DNA of 64,000 nt from Cupriavidus sp. WGlv3 (GTDB taxonomy: Bacteria > Pseudomonadota > Gammaproteobacteria > Burkholderiales > Burkholderiaceae). Shown piece by piece: positions 16,616 through 25,982 of the stretch. Each line of letters opens with the position of its first letter. Position 1 is the stretch's first letter. The translations under genes were made by a program, and so were the position numbers. Below the pieces are notes generated by a model. The model did no database searches. It saw nothing but the letters and a program-made list of their open reading frames with translations, and was not told the origin of the DNA. The stretch is taken from assembly GCF_023952475.1 (NCBI RefSeq), contig NZ_JALHRX010000018.1, positions 48,422 through 112,421 on the forward strand. Direction: 5' to 3'.

Positions 16616-18109
16616 CTATTCCTGTGATGATTTAACTGTCCATGATTCAGTCACTTTTTCATCTTTGATGCGCGGCACGGCGGCCATCCTGCGCGCGGTC
16701 TGCCAGCCGCCGCCGAGGACCAGGAAAAGCTCGACCTGCCGCGTGGTTACCTGGCCCGCGGAGGCCGCCAGCGCGGCCTGCGCGGCAGCGAGGTCGCGCT
16801 CGGCATCGAGATGCGCCAGGTAGGGCAGGCGCCCCGCCTCCCATAGCCGGCGCTGCTGCCGCGCGGCTTGCGCGGCGTGCTCGCCCGCGGCATGCAGGGC
16901 CGCGTGGCGTTCGAGTTCGCGCGTGTAGGCCGACAGCGCGGTCTCGGTTTCCTGCAGCGCGCGCAGCACCACGCCGTCGAAACGCGCCAGCGCGGCATCC
17001 GCGGCGGCTTCCAGGCCGTGGATGCGGTGCCGCACGCCATTGGTGGGCCAGGTCCAGCTCAGCAGCGGCCCCACGCTCCAGCGCGCCGTGGGCCCGCTGC
17101 CAAGATGGCTCAGCACGCCGGTCAGTCCGGCACTGGCGCCGATGCGGATCGACGGATACAGGTCGGCCGTAGCCACGCCGATGCGCGCGGTGGCGGCGGC
17201 GAGCTCGCGTTCGGCCTGGCGCACGTCGGGGCGCCGGCGCAGCAGCGCGGCGCCGTCGCCGACTGGCAGCGGCGCGCGCAGCACGGGCTCGGCATCGCAG
17301 GCGACTTCGGCCTCTGGCAGTGCCCCTGGCGGTTGGCCCAGCAGCAGCGCCAGCCGGTAGCGCGCGGCGCTGCGTGCGGCCTGCAGCGGCGACAGCGCCG
17401 CGCGCAGTGCTTCGATGCGGGCACGTTCGCGCGCCACCTCGGCCGGCCCGGCGCGGCCCGCGGCGAACAGGCGGCGGGTGGCATCCAGCGTGCGCTGCTG
17501 CACCGCCAGCTGCTGCGTGGCGGCATGCAGGTCATGCGTGGCTGCGCAACCTTGCACGTAGGCGCGCACGGTCTGCGCGGCGACGGTGACGCGCACCATG
17601 TCCAGTGTCGCCTCGCTGGCCTGGGCACCGGCAAGCGCGGCCTCGTCGGCGCGCGCCAGCTTGCCGAAGAAGTCGATCAGGTAGGACGCGCCCAGGCCCA
17701 CGTCGCCCAGGTTGAACACCGGTGGCTGCGCCTGCTGCAAAAAGCTCTCCCCCGACAGCTGCGCACGCGACACGCCGGCGCCGGCGTTGCCCTGTGGCAG
17801 GTTTTCGGCTTCGACTTCGTGCAGCAGGGCCAGCGCGCGGCGCAAGTTGGCGCTGGCGGCGCGGATATCGGTATTTGCCGCCAGCGCCTTGGTGACCAGC
17901 CGGTCGAGCCGTTCGTCGTCATAGAGGCGCCACCAGTCGTCGGGCACGGGGGCGATCGCCACGTGCGTTGCCTGCGCACCTTGCAATGGGCCATTGGCCA
18001 TGGCATCGCGTACCGCCGCGCGCTCGGGCACGCGATAGTCCGGTCCGACGGTCGTGCAGGCACTCAGGCATGCGCACAGGCACGCCACCCAGCCACGGCG
18101 CGGCCTCAC
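16616..18109 (-). CDS. outer-membrane efflux lipoprotein, NodT/OprM family
   Basis: 497 residues, starting at GTG 18109, which overlaps the stop of the membrane-fusion gene (GTGA). The lipobox is LSAC in CLCACLSACTTVGPDYRVPE, the usual NodT-family start. Two repeated OEP helical regions follow (WWRLYDDERLDRLVTKALAANTDIRAASANLRRA; RRRPDVRQAERELAAATARIGVATADLYP). It forms the trimeric outer-membrane channel for the adjacent FUSC pump and is the last gene of the operon. Confidence 0.93.
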   Translation of the reverse strand: MRPRRGWVACLCACLSACTTVGPDYRVPERAAVRDAMANGPLQGAQATHVAIAPVPDDWWRLYDDERLDRLVTKALAANTDIRAASANLRRALALLHEVEAENLPQGNAGAGVSRAQLSGESFLQQAQPPVFNLGDVGLGASYLIDFFGKLARADEAALAGAQASEATLDMVRVTVAAQTVRAYVQGCAATHDLHAATQQLAVQQRTLDATRRLFAAGRAGPAEVARERARIEALRAALSPLQAARSAARYRLALLLGQPPGALPEAEVACDAEPVLRAPLPVGDGAALLRRRPDVRQAERELAAATARIGVATADLYPSIRIGASAGLTGVLSHLGSGPTARWSVGPLLSWTWPTNGVRHRIHGLEAAADAALARFDGVVLRALQETETALSAYTRELERHAALHAAGEHAAQAARQQRRLWEAGRLPYLAHLDAERDLAAAQAALAASAGQVTTRQVELFLVLGGGWQTARRMAAVPRIKDEKVTESWTVKSSQE

Positions 18110-19014
18110 GATCGCGGCCCCGCGCGGCGCGCGGCGCCGTTGACTGCGGCCGGCTCGCGCACCGCCACGGTGGCGGTGCGCCCGGAGACCAGGCGCACGT
18201 CGGCAGGCACGTCTTCCAGCACGATGCGCACCGGCACGCGCTGCGCCAGCCGCACCCAGTTGAAAGTGGGATTGACGTTGGGCAGCAGGTTGGAACCCGC
18301 GCTGCGGTCGCGGTCCTCGATGCCGGCGGCGATGCTGTGCACGTGGCCGCGCAGGTGACGGGGCTCGCCCATGATATGCACGTCGACCGGGCTGCCGATG
18401 TGGATGCGGTGCAGCCTCGTTTCCTCGAAATAGCCTTCGACGTGGAAGGAGCCGGCATCGACCATCGACAGCACCGGTCGCCCGGTCGTCACGTAGTCGC
18501 CCAGCCGCGGCAGCCGGTCGTTGAGATAGCCCGCCACCGGGCTGCGCACGCTGGTGCGTTGCAGGTTCAGCCGGGCCAGCCGCACCGCGGCTTCGGCCTG
18601 CGCCAGTGCGGCCTGGCCTTGCTCGACGCGCGCACGCCCTTGCTCGGCGACTTCGGCGGACACCACGCCGTCCAGGTCGCGATTGCGTGCGGCTTCGCGC
18701 CGCGCCTGCGCCAGCGCGGCACGCTGGGTCGCCAGCGTCGCCAGCGCCTGTTCCAGGGCGAGCGCGTAGCGGTCGCGGTCGATCTCGAACAGGACTTCGC
18801 CGGCCTGGACGTACTGGTTGTCGCGCGCCAGCACGCGCGTGACCAGTCCCGAGACGTCGGGTGCCACCTGGACGATGTCGGCACGCACATGGCCGTCGCG
18901 GGTCCAGGGCGCGGCGGTGTAGTAGTCCCACAGGTGGCGCAGCACCAGCAGCGCGGCAATGGCGGCCAGCAGCGTCGGCAGCACGGGAAGCAAGGAGCGG
19001 GGTCGGAAGGTCAT
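18106..19014 (-). CDS. membrane-fusion (HlyD/AaeA-like) efflux subunit
   Basis: 302 residues. One N-terminal TM segment (about 9-27) is followed by APWTRDGHVRADIVQVAPDVSGLV, a hallmark of AaeA/EmrA-type adaptors. A coiled-coil hairpin comes next (about 85-155), then beta-barrel parts including SVRSPVAGYLNDR. It bridges the FUSC inner-membrane protein and the outer-membrane channel. It shares ATGA overlaps with the DUF1656 gene upstream and a GTGA overlap downstream, so the operon is translationally coupled. Confidence 0.93.
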   Translation of the reverse strand: MTFRPRSLLPVLPTLLAAIAALLVLRHLWDYYTAAPWTRDGHVRADIVQVAPDVSGLVTRVLARDNQYVQAGEVLFEIDRDRYALALEQALATLATQRAALAQARREAARNRDLDGVVSAEVAEQGRARVEQGQAALAQAEAAVRLARLNLQRTSVRSPVAGYLNDRLPRLGDYVTTGRPVLSMVDAGSFHVEGYFEETRLHRIHIGSPVDVHIMGEPRHLRGHVHSIAAGIEDRDRSAGSNLLPNVNPTFNWVRLAQRVPVRIVLEDVPADVRLVSGRTATVAVREPAAVNGAARRAGPRS

Positions 19015-19229
19015 GACGGCAGTCCGGGCACCGCGGCGAATACGGCAGCCACGGCGCCCAGGACGATCACATAGAGAGAAAGGTTGAACAGCGAGCGGTG
19101 CCAGATATGCCGGTAGCAGCCCAGCGCGGCCAGCACCATGCGGATTGCCGTGGCCACCGCAAAGGCCAGCACGGCCAGCACCAGCACGCCAGGCACGAAC
19201 ACGCCGTAGAGGTCGATTTCACTAAGCAT
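19011..19229 (-). CDS. DUF1656 small membrane protein (AaeX-like)
   Basis: 72 residues with two hydrophobic helices (about 8-32 and 48-70). The start MLSEIDLYGVFVPGVLVLAV is typical of DUF1656. Such proteins sit between FUSC and HlyD genes in aromatic-acid efflux operons; their exact role is unsettled. It starts 22 bp after the FUSC stop and overlaps the next gene by ATGA. Confidence 0.9.
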   Translation of the reverse strand: MLSEIDLYGVFVPGVLVLAVLAFAVATAIRMVLAALGCYRHIWHRSLFNLSLYVIVLGAVAAVFAAVPGLPS

Positions 19230-19251
19230 GGGCGCAGCGAAGAAGGTGGGA

Positions 19252-21243
19252 TCAGCGGGACAAGGTCATGGCGGGAGGCGGAAGCAGCGTGACCTGCAGC
19301 ACCACCAGCGCGCCCAGCGTGCCGCGCTGGCTGGCGCGACCGCTGGCCGCCACCGCGGCCATGGCCTCGCCCACGGCCGCGGACAGGTCCGCCGGCACCG
19401 GTACGCGGCTGCCCGCGCGCAGATGCGCGCGGAAATGCCGCGCCACCGCGGCCAGCACCCGGCGCACCGGCTTGCGCGCCGGCGGCGGCAGGTCCAGCAA
19501 AGCCTTGCGCAGCGCCAGCGCGCAATAGCCGACCTGCAACGCATGGAAGCCGTCGGTGGACAAGGGATCGCCGGCTGCGCCCAGCCGCGGAACCAGCTGG
19601 CCCAGCCGGTCCAGCATGCGCGCGCCCAGCCGCGCATCGCCATCGCTGGCGCGCAGCGTGGCGGCCTGCGCCAGGTCGTGCCAGCTGGCGCGCACCAGCC
19701 GCCGTGCCGTCGCGCGCGCGCCGAACGGGCGTGCCGCCACTGACCACAGCGGTGCGAACACCATGGCCGCGGCGCTGGCCAGGCAGGTATTGAAGAGGGC
19801 GAGGAAGTCCGCGTCGAACACCGCCTGCACGTTGGCAAACGCTGCGGTGTTGACCGACAGCAGCATCGCGATCAGCTGGAACCCCGGCCGCGAAATCAGC
19901 AGGCCGATGCCGAGATAGGGCAGCGCCAGCAGCGCGGCCAGCGCTTCGAAAGTGTGCGCATGCGGCACCACCAGGAACAGGTAGCCTGACGAGATCAGCA
20001 GGCAGATTGCGCTCCAGCGCATGAAGGCGCCGGCCATGCGCCGCGGCTCGTCGACCGCGGCAAAGAAGCAGCAGGCGATCGAAGCCACCACCACCGCGCC
20101 GGCGCCGTCCTCCCAGCCCGAGAAGATCCACAGCAGCCCGGCGCAGAACACCGCCAGCCCGCTGGACACCGCGCCGAACAGCAGCATGCCGTGGTCATGG
20201 TGATGGCCGGCAGCTTCCGCAGCGGGTTCGCCGCGTGGCAGCGGCGTGCCGCTGCGTTTGTCGCCGATGCCTTGCTGCAGCGCGCGGCATTCGCCGTACA
20301 GGGCGTACAGGCGCTGCAGCTGGTCGGCCGCCGTGGCGGCAAGGCGATCATGCCAGCCGCTCGGGTCGGGTCCGGGCGGCATCCGCCAGCCTTCGGGCGC
20401 GGCGGCGGGCGCCGTGGCAGCATCGCCGGCGCGCCATGCAGCCGTCGCCGCCAGCGCCTCGCGCAGGTCAGCAGGGATGCCGCCGGCATGGCAGCGCAGC
20501 GCCTGCAGCACGCTGTCCAGCGACGACAGCAGCGGCATCAGCATGGTCATGCGCCGGCGCAGCGCGCGCGCGTGACGCAGCGTGTGGCTGCCTTCGGTGT
20601 CGTAGGCGAGCTGGCTGATCAGCTGGTCCAGTTGCAGGATGCCGGCGGCCAGCCGGTGGCGGCTGTGGTCGGCGCGCGGGCTGCCAACAAGGATGTCCGA
20701 GGCCCACGCCCCGGCATCGGCCAGCCACGTATCGGCACGCGCGCGCAGCGCCGGGGCGACCTTGGCCGGAAACACCACCGAGCCCACCAGCCCGGCGCAG
20801 ACGATGCCGATCACGATTTCCTCGATCCGTGCCACGGCGATGTCGAAGATCTGCGCCGGCTGGCTGACTGCCGGCAAGGCGACGATCGGCAGCGTGTAGG
20901 CCGCCAGCAGGCACACGTAGCTGCGCGGCGTGCGCTGCAGCAGCGACAGGTACACCAGCACGCTGATCCACAGCGCGATCGCGCCCATCAGCACGATCGG
21001 CATGTTGACCAGTTGCGGCACCGTCGCCACCGCGGCGGCGGCGCCCAGCACCGTGCCGGCGACGCGATACGCGGCCTTGGAGCGGGTCGCGCCGGTGAGC
21101 GGATGCGAGACGAAGTACACCGTCGCCATGGCCCAGTACGGGCGCGCCAGTCCCAGCGCCAGCGCGATGTAGAGCGCGAGCATCGCGGCGGCGAATGCCT
21201 TCAGCGAGAACAGCCACTGTCGTGCATTCGGCCAGCTAGCCAT
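19252..21243 (-). CDS. FUSC-family (AaeB-like) inner-membrane efflux protein
   Basis: 663 residues with two sets of transmembrane helices, one in the first 170 residues and one at about 365-510, separated by soluble segments. This is the AaeB/fusaric-acid-resistance layout. The start at MASWPNARQWL was preferred because the longer reading frame to 21372 has a Cys/Pro-rich, non-membrane extension. With the DUF1656, HlyD and NodT genes downstream it forms a complete pump, probably for aromatic carboxylic acids or similar weak acids. The divergent LysR gene is the likely activator. Confidence 0.92.
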   Translation of the reverse strand: MASWPNARQWLFSLKAFAAAMLALYIALALGLARPYWAMATVYFVSHPLTGATRSKAAYRVAGTVLGAAAAVATVPQLVNMPIVLMGAIALWISVLVYLSLLQRTPRSYVCLLAAYTLPIVALPAVSQPAQIFDIAVARIEEIVIGIVCAGLVGSVVFPAKVAPALRARADTWLADAGAWASDILVGSPRADHSRHRLAAGILQLDQLISQLAYDTEGSHTLRHARALRRRMTMLMPLLSSLDSVLQALRCHAGGIPADLREALAATAAWRAGDAATAPAAAPEGWRMPPGPDPSGWHDRLAATAADQLQRLYALYGECRALQQGIGDKRSGTPLPRGEPAAEAAGHHHDHGMLLFGAVSSGLAVFCAGLLWIFSGWEDGAGAVVVASIACCFFAAVDEPRRMAGAFMRWSAICLLISSGYLFLVVPHAHTFEALAALLALPYLGIGLLISRPGFQLIAMLLSVNTAAFANVQAVFDADFLALFNTCLASAAAMVFAPLWSVAARPFGARATARRLVRASWHDLAQAATLRASDGDARLGARMLDRLGQLVPRLGAAGDPLSTDGFHALQVGYCALALRKALLDLPPPARKPVRRVLAAVARHFRAHLRAGSRVPVPADLSAAVGEAMAAVAASGRASQRGTLGALVVLQVTLLPPPAMTLSR

Positions 21244-21440
21244 GGAGCGGGGTCTTGAAGGAAGGTTGGGGGCGCTTTGCCACCGCCTGCCGCTCCGTGC
21301 TTCATTAAGGGCGCGGTTTGGGCAGGGGCGACAGGGTGGGAGCGAAGTGTAGCCGCACCTTTCGCATTCCATTCATGATTTAATATTCACCTTCCCATTC
21401 GTATTCTTCATGGACCGGGGCGTCCGCGCTCCACGCCAAC

Positions 21441-22346
21441 ATGCCCATCGATATCCGCGCGCTGCGCTATTTCGTCGAGACCGCGCGGCTGCGCAGCTTT
21501 ACCCAGGCCGCCTCGTCGCTGTTCGTGACCCAGTCGACCATCAGCAAGATGGTCCGCCAGCTCGAGGATGAAGTCGGCCAGCCGCTGCTGATCCGCGAAG
21601 GCAAGAGCGTGCGCCTGACCGACGTCGGCCGCGTGGTCTACGAGCGCGGCCAGGAGGCGCTGGGCGTGGTGCACCGGCTGACGCTGGAGGTCGCCGACCT
21701 GTCGTCGCTGGGACGGGGGCAGTTGACGGTCGGCATCCCGCCGATGGTCAACCTGTTTTTTTCGCCGGCGGTCAGCGCGTTCCGGCAGCGCTATCCCAAC
21801 CTGTCACTGACGCTGGACGAGCACGGCGGGCAGGTGGTGGAGCAACTGGTGGCCGGTGGCGAGCTGGAGGTGGGCGCCACCGTGCTGCCGGGCGACAGTG
21901 GCCTGGCGCTGGAAACGCGCCAGTTCGGCCGCTATCCGATCTGGGCGGTGGGACCGCGCAAGGCGGCCTGGGTACGCGGGCGCACCGTGTCGCTGGCGGC
22001 GCTGCGCGACGAGCCGCTGGTGATGCTGACCGAGGATTTCTCGCTGACGCGCAAGCTGCGCCAGGCCTTTGTCGAAGCCCGCATCGAGCCGCGCGTGGTG
22101 GCACGCAGCGGCCACTGGGACTTCCTGGCGTCGATGGCGGCGGCGGGGCTGGGCACCACCTTCCTGCCCCAGCCGCTGGCCGAGCGCCTGCAGGCGCAGG
22201 ACACGCTGGCCATGGCGCGCCTGACCGAACCCGCGGTGGACTGGACCATGGCCCATATCTGGTCGCCGGGGCGCTACCTGTCGCACGCGGCGCGGGCGTG
22301 GCTGGCGGTGTGCGAAGAGGTGCTGGGGAACGGGCGGGCGGCCTGA
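21441..22346 (+). CDS. LysR regulator of the FUSC efflux operon (AaeR-like position)
   Basis: 301 residues. The N-terminal HTH (FVETARLRSFTQAASSLFVTQSTISKMVRQLEDEVGQPLLIREGK) is followed by a co-inducer domain. It is divergent from the efflux operon with a 197-bp AT-rich gap, as aaeR is to aaeXAB in enterobacteria. It probably activates the pump in response to the exported acid. This is position-based inference. Confidence 0.9.
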   Translation: MPIDIRALRYFVETARLRSFTQAASSLFVTQSTISKMVRQLEDEVGQPLLIREGKSVRLTDVGRVVYERGQEALGVVHRLTLEVADLSSLGRGQLTVGIPPMVNLFFSPAVSAFRQRYPNLSLTLDEHGGQVVEQLVAGGELEVGATVLPGDSGLALETRQFGRYPIWAVGPRKAAWVRGRTVSLAALRDEPLVMLTEDFSLTRKLRQAFVEARIEPRVVARSGHWDFLASMAAAGLGTTFLPQPLAERLQAQDTLAMARLTEPAVDWTMAHIWSPGRYLSHAARAWLAVCEEVLGNGRAA

Positions 22347-22356
22347 GTCCGCCGGC

Positions 22357-22929
22357 TCACTTGCCGCGGCACTGGTCGGGCGGGATGTCGAGCAGCACCA
22401 GCGGCTTCGGTCCGGCCGCATAGTGATAGCGCAGCCGGATCCCCAGCTTGCCCAGCACCGGCACGTCCGGGTTGCGGCAGATGCCGCGCTCGAGGATCGG
22501 CTTGGCCGTGGCCATGAAATCACGGGTGTCGTCGCGGCTGGCATCGATGCCGGAGACTTTCAGATGGAAGTCGACGATCTTGCCGGGCCGCGCCACGCAG
22601 CCGTCGAAGCGCGTGGTGTCGTCAAGGTCGACCGGGCCAGCGCGCATCAGCTCCTGGCAGGCCAGGCGCAGCTGCCGGTCGGCGTCGCCGGTGGTCAGGC
22701 GCGTGACCCCGTGCATGCCGGTCGGCTTGCCGCGCACCGTGCCCAGCAGCAGCGTGGCAAGCTCCGACAGCGGCGGCGTGGCTACGGTGGCGGCCTGCGT
22801 GGCGGGAACGGCAAGTGCCATGGCCAGCAACGACACACCCAGGCGGACGGCGGTGCGGCGCCAGCGGCAGGGAGCAGGGGTGGCAAAGGCGTGGACGGCG
22901 GCGTGGGCGGCGGCGGGGTCTGGGGGCAT
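22357..22929 (-). CDS. exported hypothetical protein
   Basis: 190 residues. A signal peptide is likely (hydrophobic LGVSLLAMALAVPATQAA, cleavage after AQA-A near residue 47), with a long n-region, so the true start may be downstream. The mature part has four Cys (LACQE, DGCVA, GICRN, DQCRG), which could form two periplasmic disulfides. I do not recognise the family. It is convergent with the LysR gene. Confidence 0.65.
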   Translation of the reverse strand: MPPDPAAAHAAVHAFATPAPCRWRRTAVRLGVSLLAMALAVPATQAATVATPPLSELATLLLGTVRGKPTGMHGVTRLTTGDADRQLRLACQELMRAGPVDLDDTTRFDGCVARPGKIVDFHLKVSGIDASRDDTRDFMATAKPILERGICRNPDVPVLGKLGIRLRYHYAAGPKPLVLLDIPPDQCRGK

Positions 22930-23095
22930 GACGCGGACAGGACGGGGGCGGCGGGTGCGCTGCTACTTTAGCCCTGTGTCCTTGCGGCCGTTGTCAGGCT
23001 TTGTCCTACGGCGCAACGGCGCGCTTGCCGTGCCGGTCCAGGCATGCCAGGGGTAGAATCGCCGCTCGATCGATCCGTTCGCCACGCCGCACGCC

Positions 23096-23602
23096 ATGTC
23101 CCTGCAAATCCGTCCCGAAGTGCCCACCGACACCGACGCCATCGCCCGGCTGACCACTGCGGCCTTCCGCACCGCACCGCATGCCAGCCAGACCGAGGCG
23201 TTCATCGTCAATGCGCTGCGCCGGGCAGGCCAGTTGACGGTATCACTGGTGGCGCAGGACGGCGATGCGCTGGTCGGGCACGTCGCGGTTTCGCCGGTCA
23301 TGATCTCTTCCGGCGCGTCAGGATGGCATGGGCTGGGGCCCCTGTCGGTGGTGCCGCCGCGGCAGGGGCAGGGCATCGGTGCGCAACTGGTGCGCGCGGC
23401 ACTGGAGGCGTTGCGCCGCGAGGGCGCCGCTGGCTGCGTGGTGCTGGGCGAGCCGGCCTACTACGGGCGCTTCGGCTTTGCCGCGCAGCCCGGACTGGTG
23501 CTGCCGGGCGTGCCGCCGGAATACTTCCAGGCGCTGGCCTTCGACGGCGCCTGTCCGGTCGGCACGGTCAGCTATCACGACGCCTTCAACGCCACCGCCT
23601 GA
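23096..23602 (+). CDS. GNAT-family N-acetyltransferase (YhbS-like)
   Basis: 168 residues. The acetyl-CoA loop reads LSVVPPRQGQGIGAQLV, and the family tail GEPAYYGRFGFAAQ is typical of YhbS-type acetyltransferases. The substrate is unknown. The ATG follows CACGCC without a strong ribosome site. It is convergent with the P450 fusion gene, 11 bp apart. Confidence 0.88.
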   Translation: MSLQIRPEVPTDTDAIARLTTAAFRTAPHASQTEAFIVNALRRAGQLTVSLVAQDGDALVGHVAVSPVMISSGASGWHGLGPLSVVPPRQGQGIGAQLVRAALEALRREGAAGCVVLGEPAYYGRFGFAAQPGLVLPGVPPEYFQALAFDGACPVGTVSYHDAFNATA

Positions 23603-23613
23603 GGCCGGCGCGC

Positions 23614-25953
23614 TCAGAGTTCCAGCACCAGCCGGCCGCCGCCGCACGCGCGCGAGCAGCACGCCATCATGCGCTGGTTGGCGTCGCGCTCGGCGCGCGT
23701 CAGCACCACGTCGCGGTGGTCGACCTGGCCAGCCAGCACGCGCACCTCGCACGAGCCGCACAGGCCTTCCTCGCAGTCGCTCTGCACGTCGATATTGGCG
23801 CCGCGCAGCGCGCCCAGCAGGGTCTGTCCCGCCGGCACTTCCAGCACCAGGCCGGAGTCCTTCAGTTCCACGGTGAAGGGCTGCTCCTTCGACGCATCCA
23901 GGGTGCCCAGCCGCGAAACGAAATGCTCGACGCGCAGCGCGTCCGCCGGCCACGCCGCGCAGCATTCGGCCAGCGTATCCAGCAGGCGCTGCGGGCCGCA
24001 GGCATAGATCTGGGTGTCCGCGTCGGGCTGCCCCAGCAGCTTGCCGAAGTCGGCGCGCCGGCCTTCGTCGCTGGCGTGGACATGCAACCGCGCGCCGTGC
24101 AGCGCCAGCAGTTCATCTAGCATGGCCATGGCCTGGCGCGAGCGCCCGCAATAGTGGAAGTCGTAGTCGATGCCAAGCGCGCGGGCGCGCCGCGCCATCG
24201 CGCTCACCGGCGTGACGCCGATGCCGCCGGCGATGAAGATAGCCCGCCGGCATTGCTCATCGAAGCGAAAATGGTTGCGCGGGCCGCGGATGCGCAGGCG
24301 GTCGCCGGCCCTGACGGTGCCGTGGACCCACGCGGAGCCGCCGCGGCTGGCGGAATCGCGCAGCACCGCGATCTCCAGCGCCGCCGCATCGTCCGGATCG
24401 CCGCACAGCGAATACTGGCGCGACAGCCCGGTGTCGCCGCATTCCACGTCGATATGCGAGCCCGGGGCCCAGCGCGGCAGCGGCTTGCCGTCGGGCGCCA
24501 CCAGCCGCAACCGGAGCACGCCGTCGGCGGCGGGCGTGGCACGCTCGACCACCACCGTGCGGGCGATGGTGTGCGCCGACGGCTCGCCGATGCGCACCGG
24601 CTGGCGCACCGCCAGCAGGGCCGCGTCGCGGCGCTCGGGGTTCTGTGCGGGATCCCATTCCACCAGCAGATGCTCCGGCCCGCGGAACGAGGTGTTGGGC
24701 ACATAGGTAAAAGTCTGCTCGGCCAGGCGCATATGCGGCAGCCGGCGTGTCAGCTCTTCCAGGAACACCTGCATCTCCATGCGCGCCAGGTTCTTGCCCA
24801 TGCACTGGTGCGAGCCGTAGCCGAAGGTCAGCTGCTCGCTGGCGTTGTCGCGGCGGATGTCGAACAGGTCGGCATCGGCGAAATGGCGCTCGTCATGGTT
24901 GGCCGACGAGGTCACGATCAGCAGCTTGCTGCCCGCCGGCAGGCGGATGCCGCCCACCTCGGTGTCGCGCGTGACCAGCCGGCGCCACGCCGCCACCGAG
25001 CCGTTATGGCGCAGGCATTCCTCGACCGCATTGGGAATCAGCCCGGGGTCTTCGCAGAGCTCGCGCCACGCGTCGGGATGCTGCAGCAACAGCTTGATGG
25101 CGTTGGCCGAGGCGTTGGCAGTGGTCTCATGCGCGGCGACGATGCCGGCCATCATCATCGAATGCAGGTAGGAGTCGGTCACCACCTCGGGCAGTTCCGT
25201 CTGCTTGCGCAGGCCATACTGCATCCAGCCGGGCCCGGACGGGTCTTCGCGCATCTTGTCGAGGATGCAGCCGGCCAGCTGCCAGAAGTTGCCAACCGCG
25301 TGTGCCACCGCGACCTGTTCCTCCGGCTTCGGCCGGCCCCAGGTATTGACGGTATGGGCAATGGAGTACTGGCGCAGCAGGTCCATGTCCTCTTCGGGCA
25401 CGCCGAGGAAATGCAGCGCCACCGTCAGCGGCACTTCCCACAGCATCTGGTCGACCAGGTCGGCGCGGCCATCGTCGATAAAGCGGTCGACATACGCGCG
25501 CGTCAGGCGCCGCACCAGCGGCTCGTGGTGCGCCAGCTCGGCGGGCGTGAACGGCGCCATCAGCGCGCGCCGGCGCGGCATGTGGGCGGGCTCGTCCTCG
25601 TTGACCAGCGTGCGGTTCATGGCGTAGCCGTAGCTCGCCAGCACGGCGTTGGCTTCGTCGCCGGTGGGGGTGATCTTCTCCAGCGCGATCGACGGGCTGA
25701 AGGTCAGGTTGTCGCGGAAGATCGCCTTGATGTCGTCGTAGCGCGTGACCACCCAGTAGCCCAGCTGCGGGCTGTAGAACACCGGCTCCTGCTCGCGCGA
25801 CCAGCGCACGTATTCGGGCGGATCCTGCTGGTAGCCGTCGCCGAAGGGGTCGAACTGCGCCGCGTCGTGGCTGACCGGGCAGCCGTTGGGCGCGGTGAGG
25901 GTGCTGTGGTCGATCGGGCAGCCGCGCGCGGCGCCGGGGGAGGGGATGGTCAT
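23614..25953 (-). CDS. self-sufficient cytochrome P450 (CYP116B-like) fused to reductase and ferredoxin
   Basis: 779 residues combining three modules. The P450 comes first: oxygen-binding helix AGIVAAHETTANA, ExxR in VEECLRHNG, and heme loop FGYGSHQCMGKNLARME with the thiolate near residue 383. A phthalate-dioxygenase-reductase-type FMN/NAD(P)H module follows (RQYSLCGDP, IFIAGGIGVTPVSAM). A C-terminal plant-type 2Fe-2S domain is last (CEEGLCGSC about residue 724, distal Cys in MMACCS). Such enzymes oxidise substrates without separate redox partners. GCPIDH and GCPVSH at the N-terminus form two CPxxH motifs. It is probably co-transcribed with the Bug gene 29 bp upstream. Confidence 0.93.
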   Translation of the reverse strand: MTIPSPGAARGCPIDHSTLTAPNGCPVSHDAAQFDPFGDGYQQDPPEYVRWSREQEPVFYSPQLGYWVVTRYDDIKAIFRDNLTFSPSIALEKITPTGDEANAVLASYGYAMNRTLVNEDEPAHMPRRRALMAPFTPAELAHHEPLVRRLTRAYVDRFIDDGRADLVDQMLWEVPLTVALHFLGVPEEDMDLLRQYSIAHTVNTWGRPKPEEQVAVAHAVGNFWQLAGCILDKMREDPSGPGWMQYGLRKQTELPEVVTDSYLHSMMMAGIVAAHETTANASANAIKLLLQHPDAWRELCEDPGLIPNAVEECLRHNGSVAAWRRLVTRDTEVGGIRLPAGSKLLIVTSSANHDERHFADADLFDIRRDNASEQLTFGYGSHQCMGKNLARMEMQVFLEELTRRLPHMRLAEQTFTYVPNTSFRGPEHLLVEWDPAQNPERRDAALLAVRQPVRIGEPSAHTIARTVVVERATPAADGVLRLRLVAPDGKPLPRWAPGSHIDVECGDTGLSRQYSLCGDPDDAAALEIAVLRDSASRGGSAWVHGTVRAGDRLRIRGPRNHFRFDEQCRRAIFIAGGIGVTPVSAMARRARALGIDYDFHYCGRSRQAMAMLDELLALHGARLHVHASDEGRRADFGKLLGQPDADTQIYACGPQRLLDTLAECCAAWPADALRVEHFVSRLGTLDASKEQPFTVELKDSGLVLEVPAGQTLLGALRGANIDVQSDCEEGLCGSCEVRVLAGQVDHRDVVLTRAERDANQRMMACCSRACGGGRLVLEL

Positions 25954-25982
25954 GCTGCGTACTCCTGGTGTTGCGGCCGGAC

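Noticed and set aside
21244..21372. N-terminal extension of the FUSC protein
   Set aside because: Cys/Pro-rich, not membrane-like, and it lies in the promoter gap facing the LysR gene.
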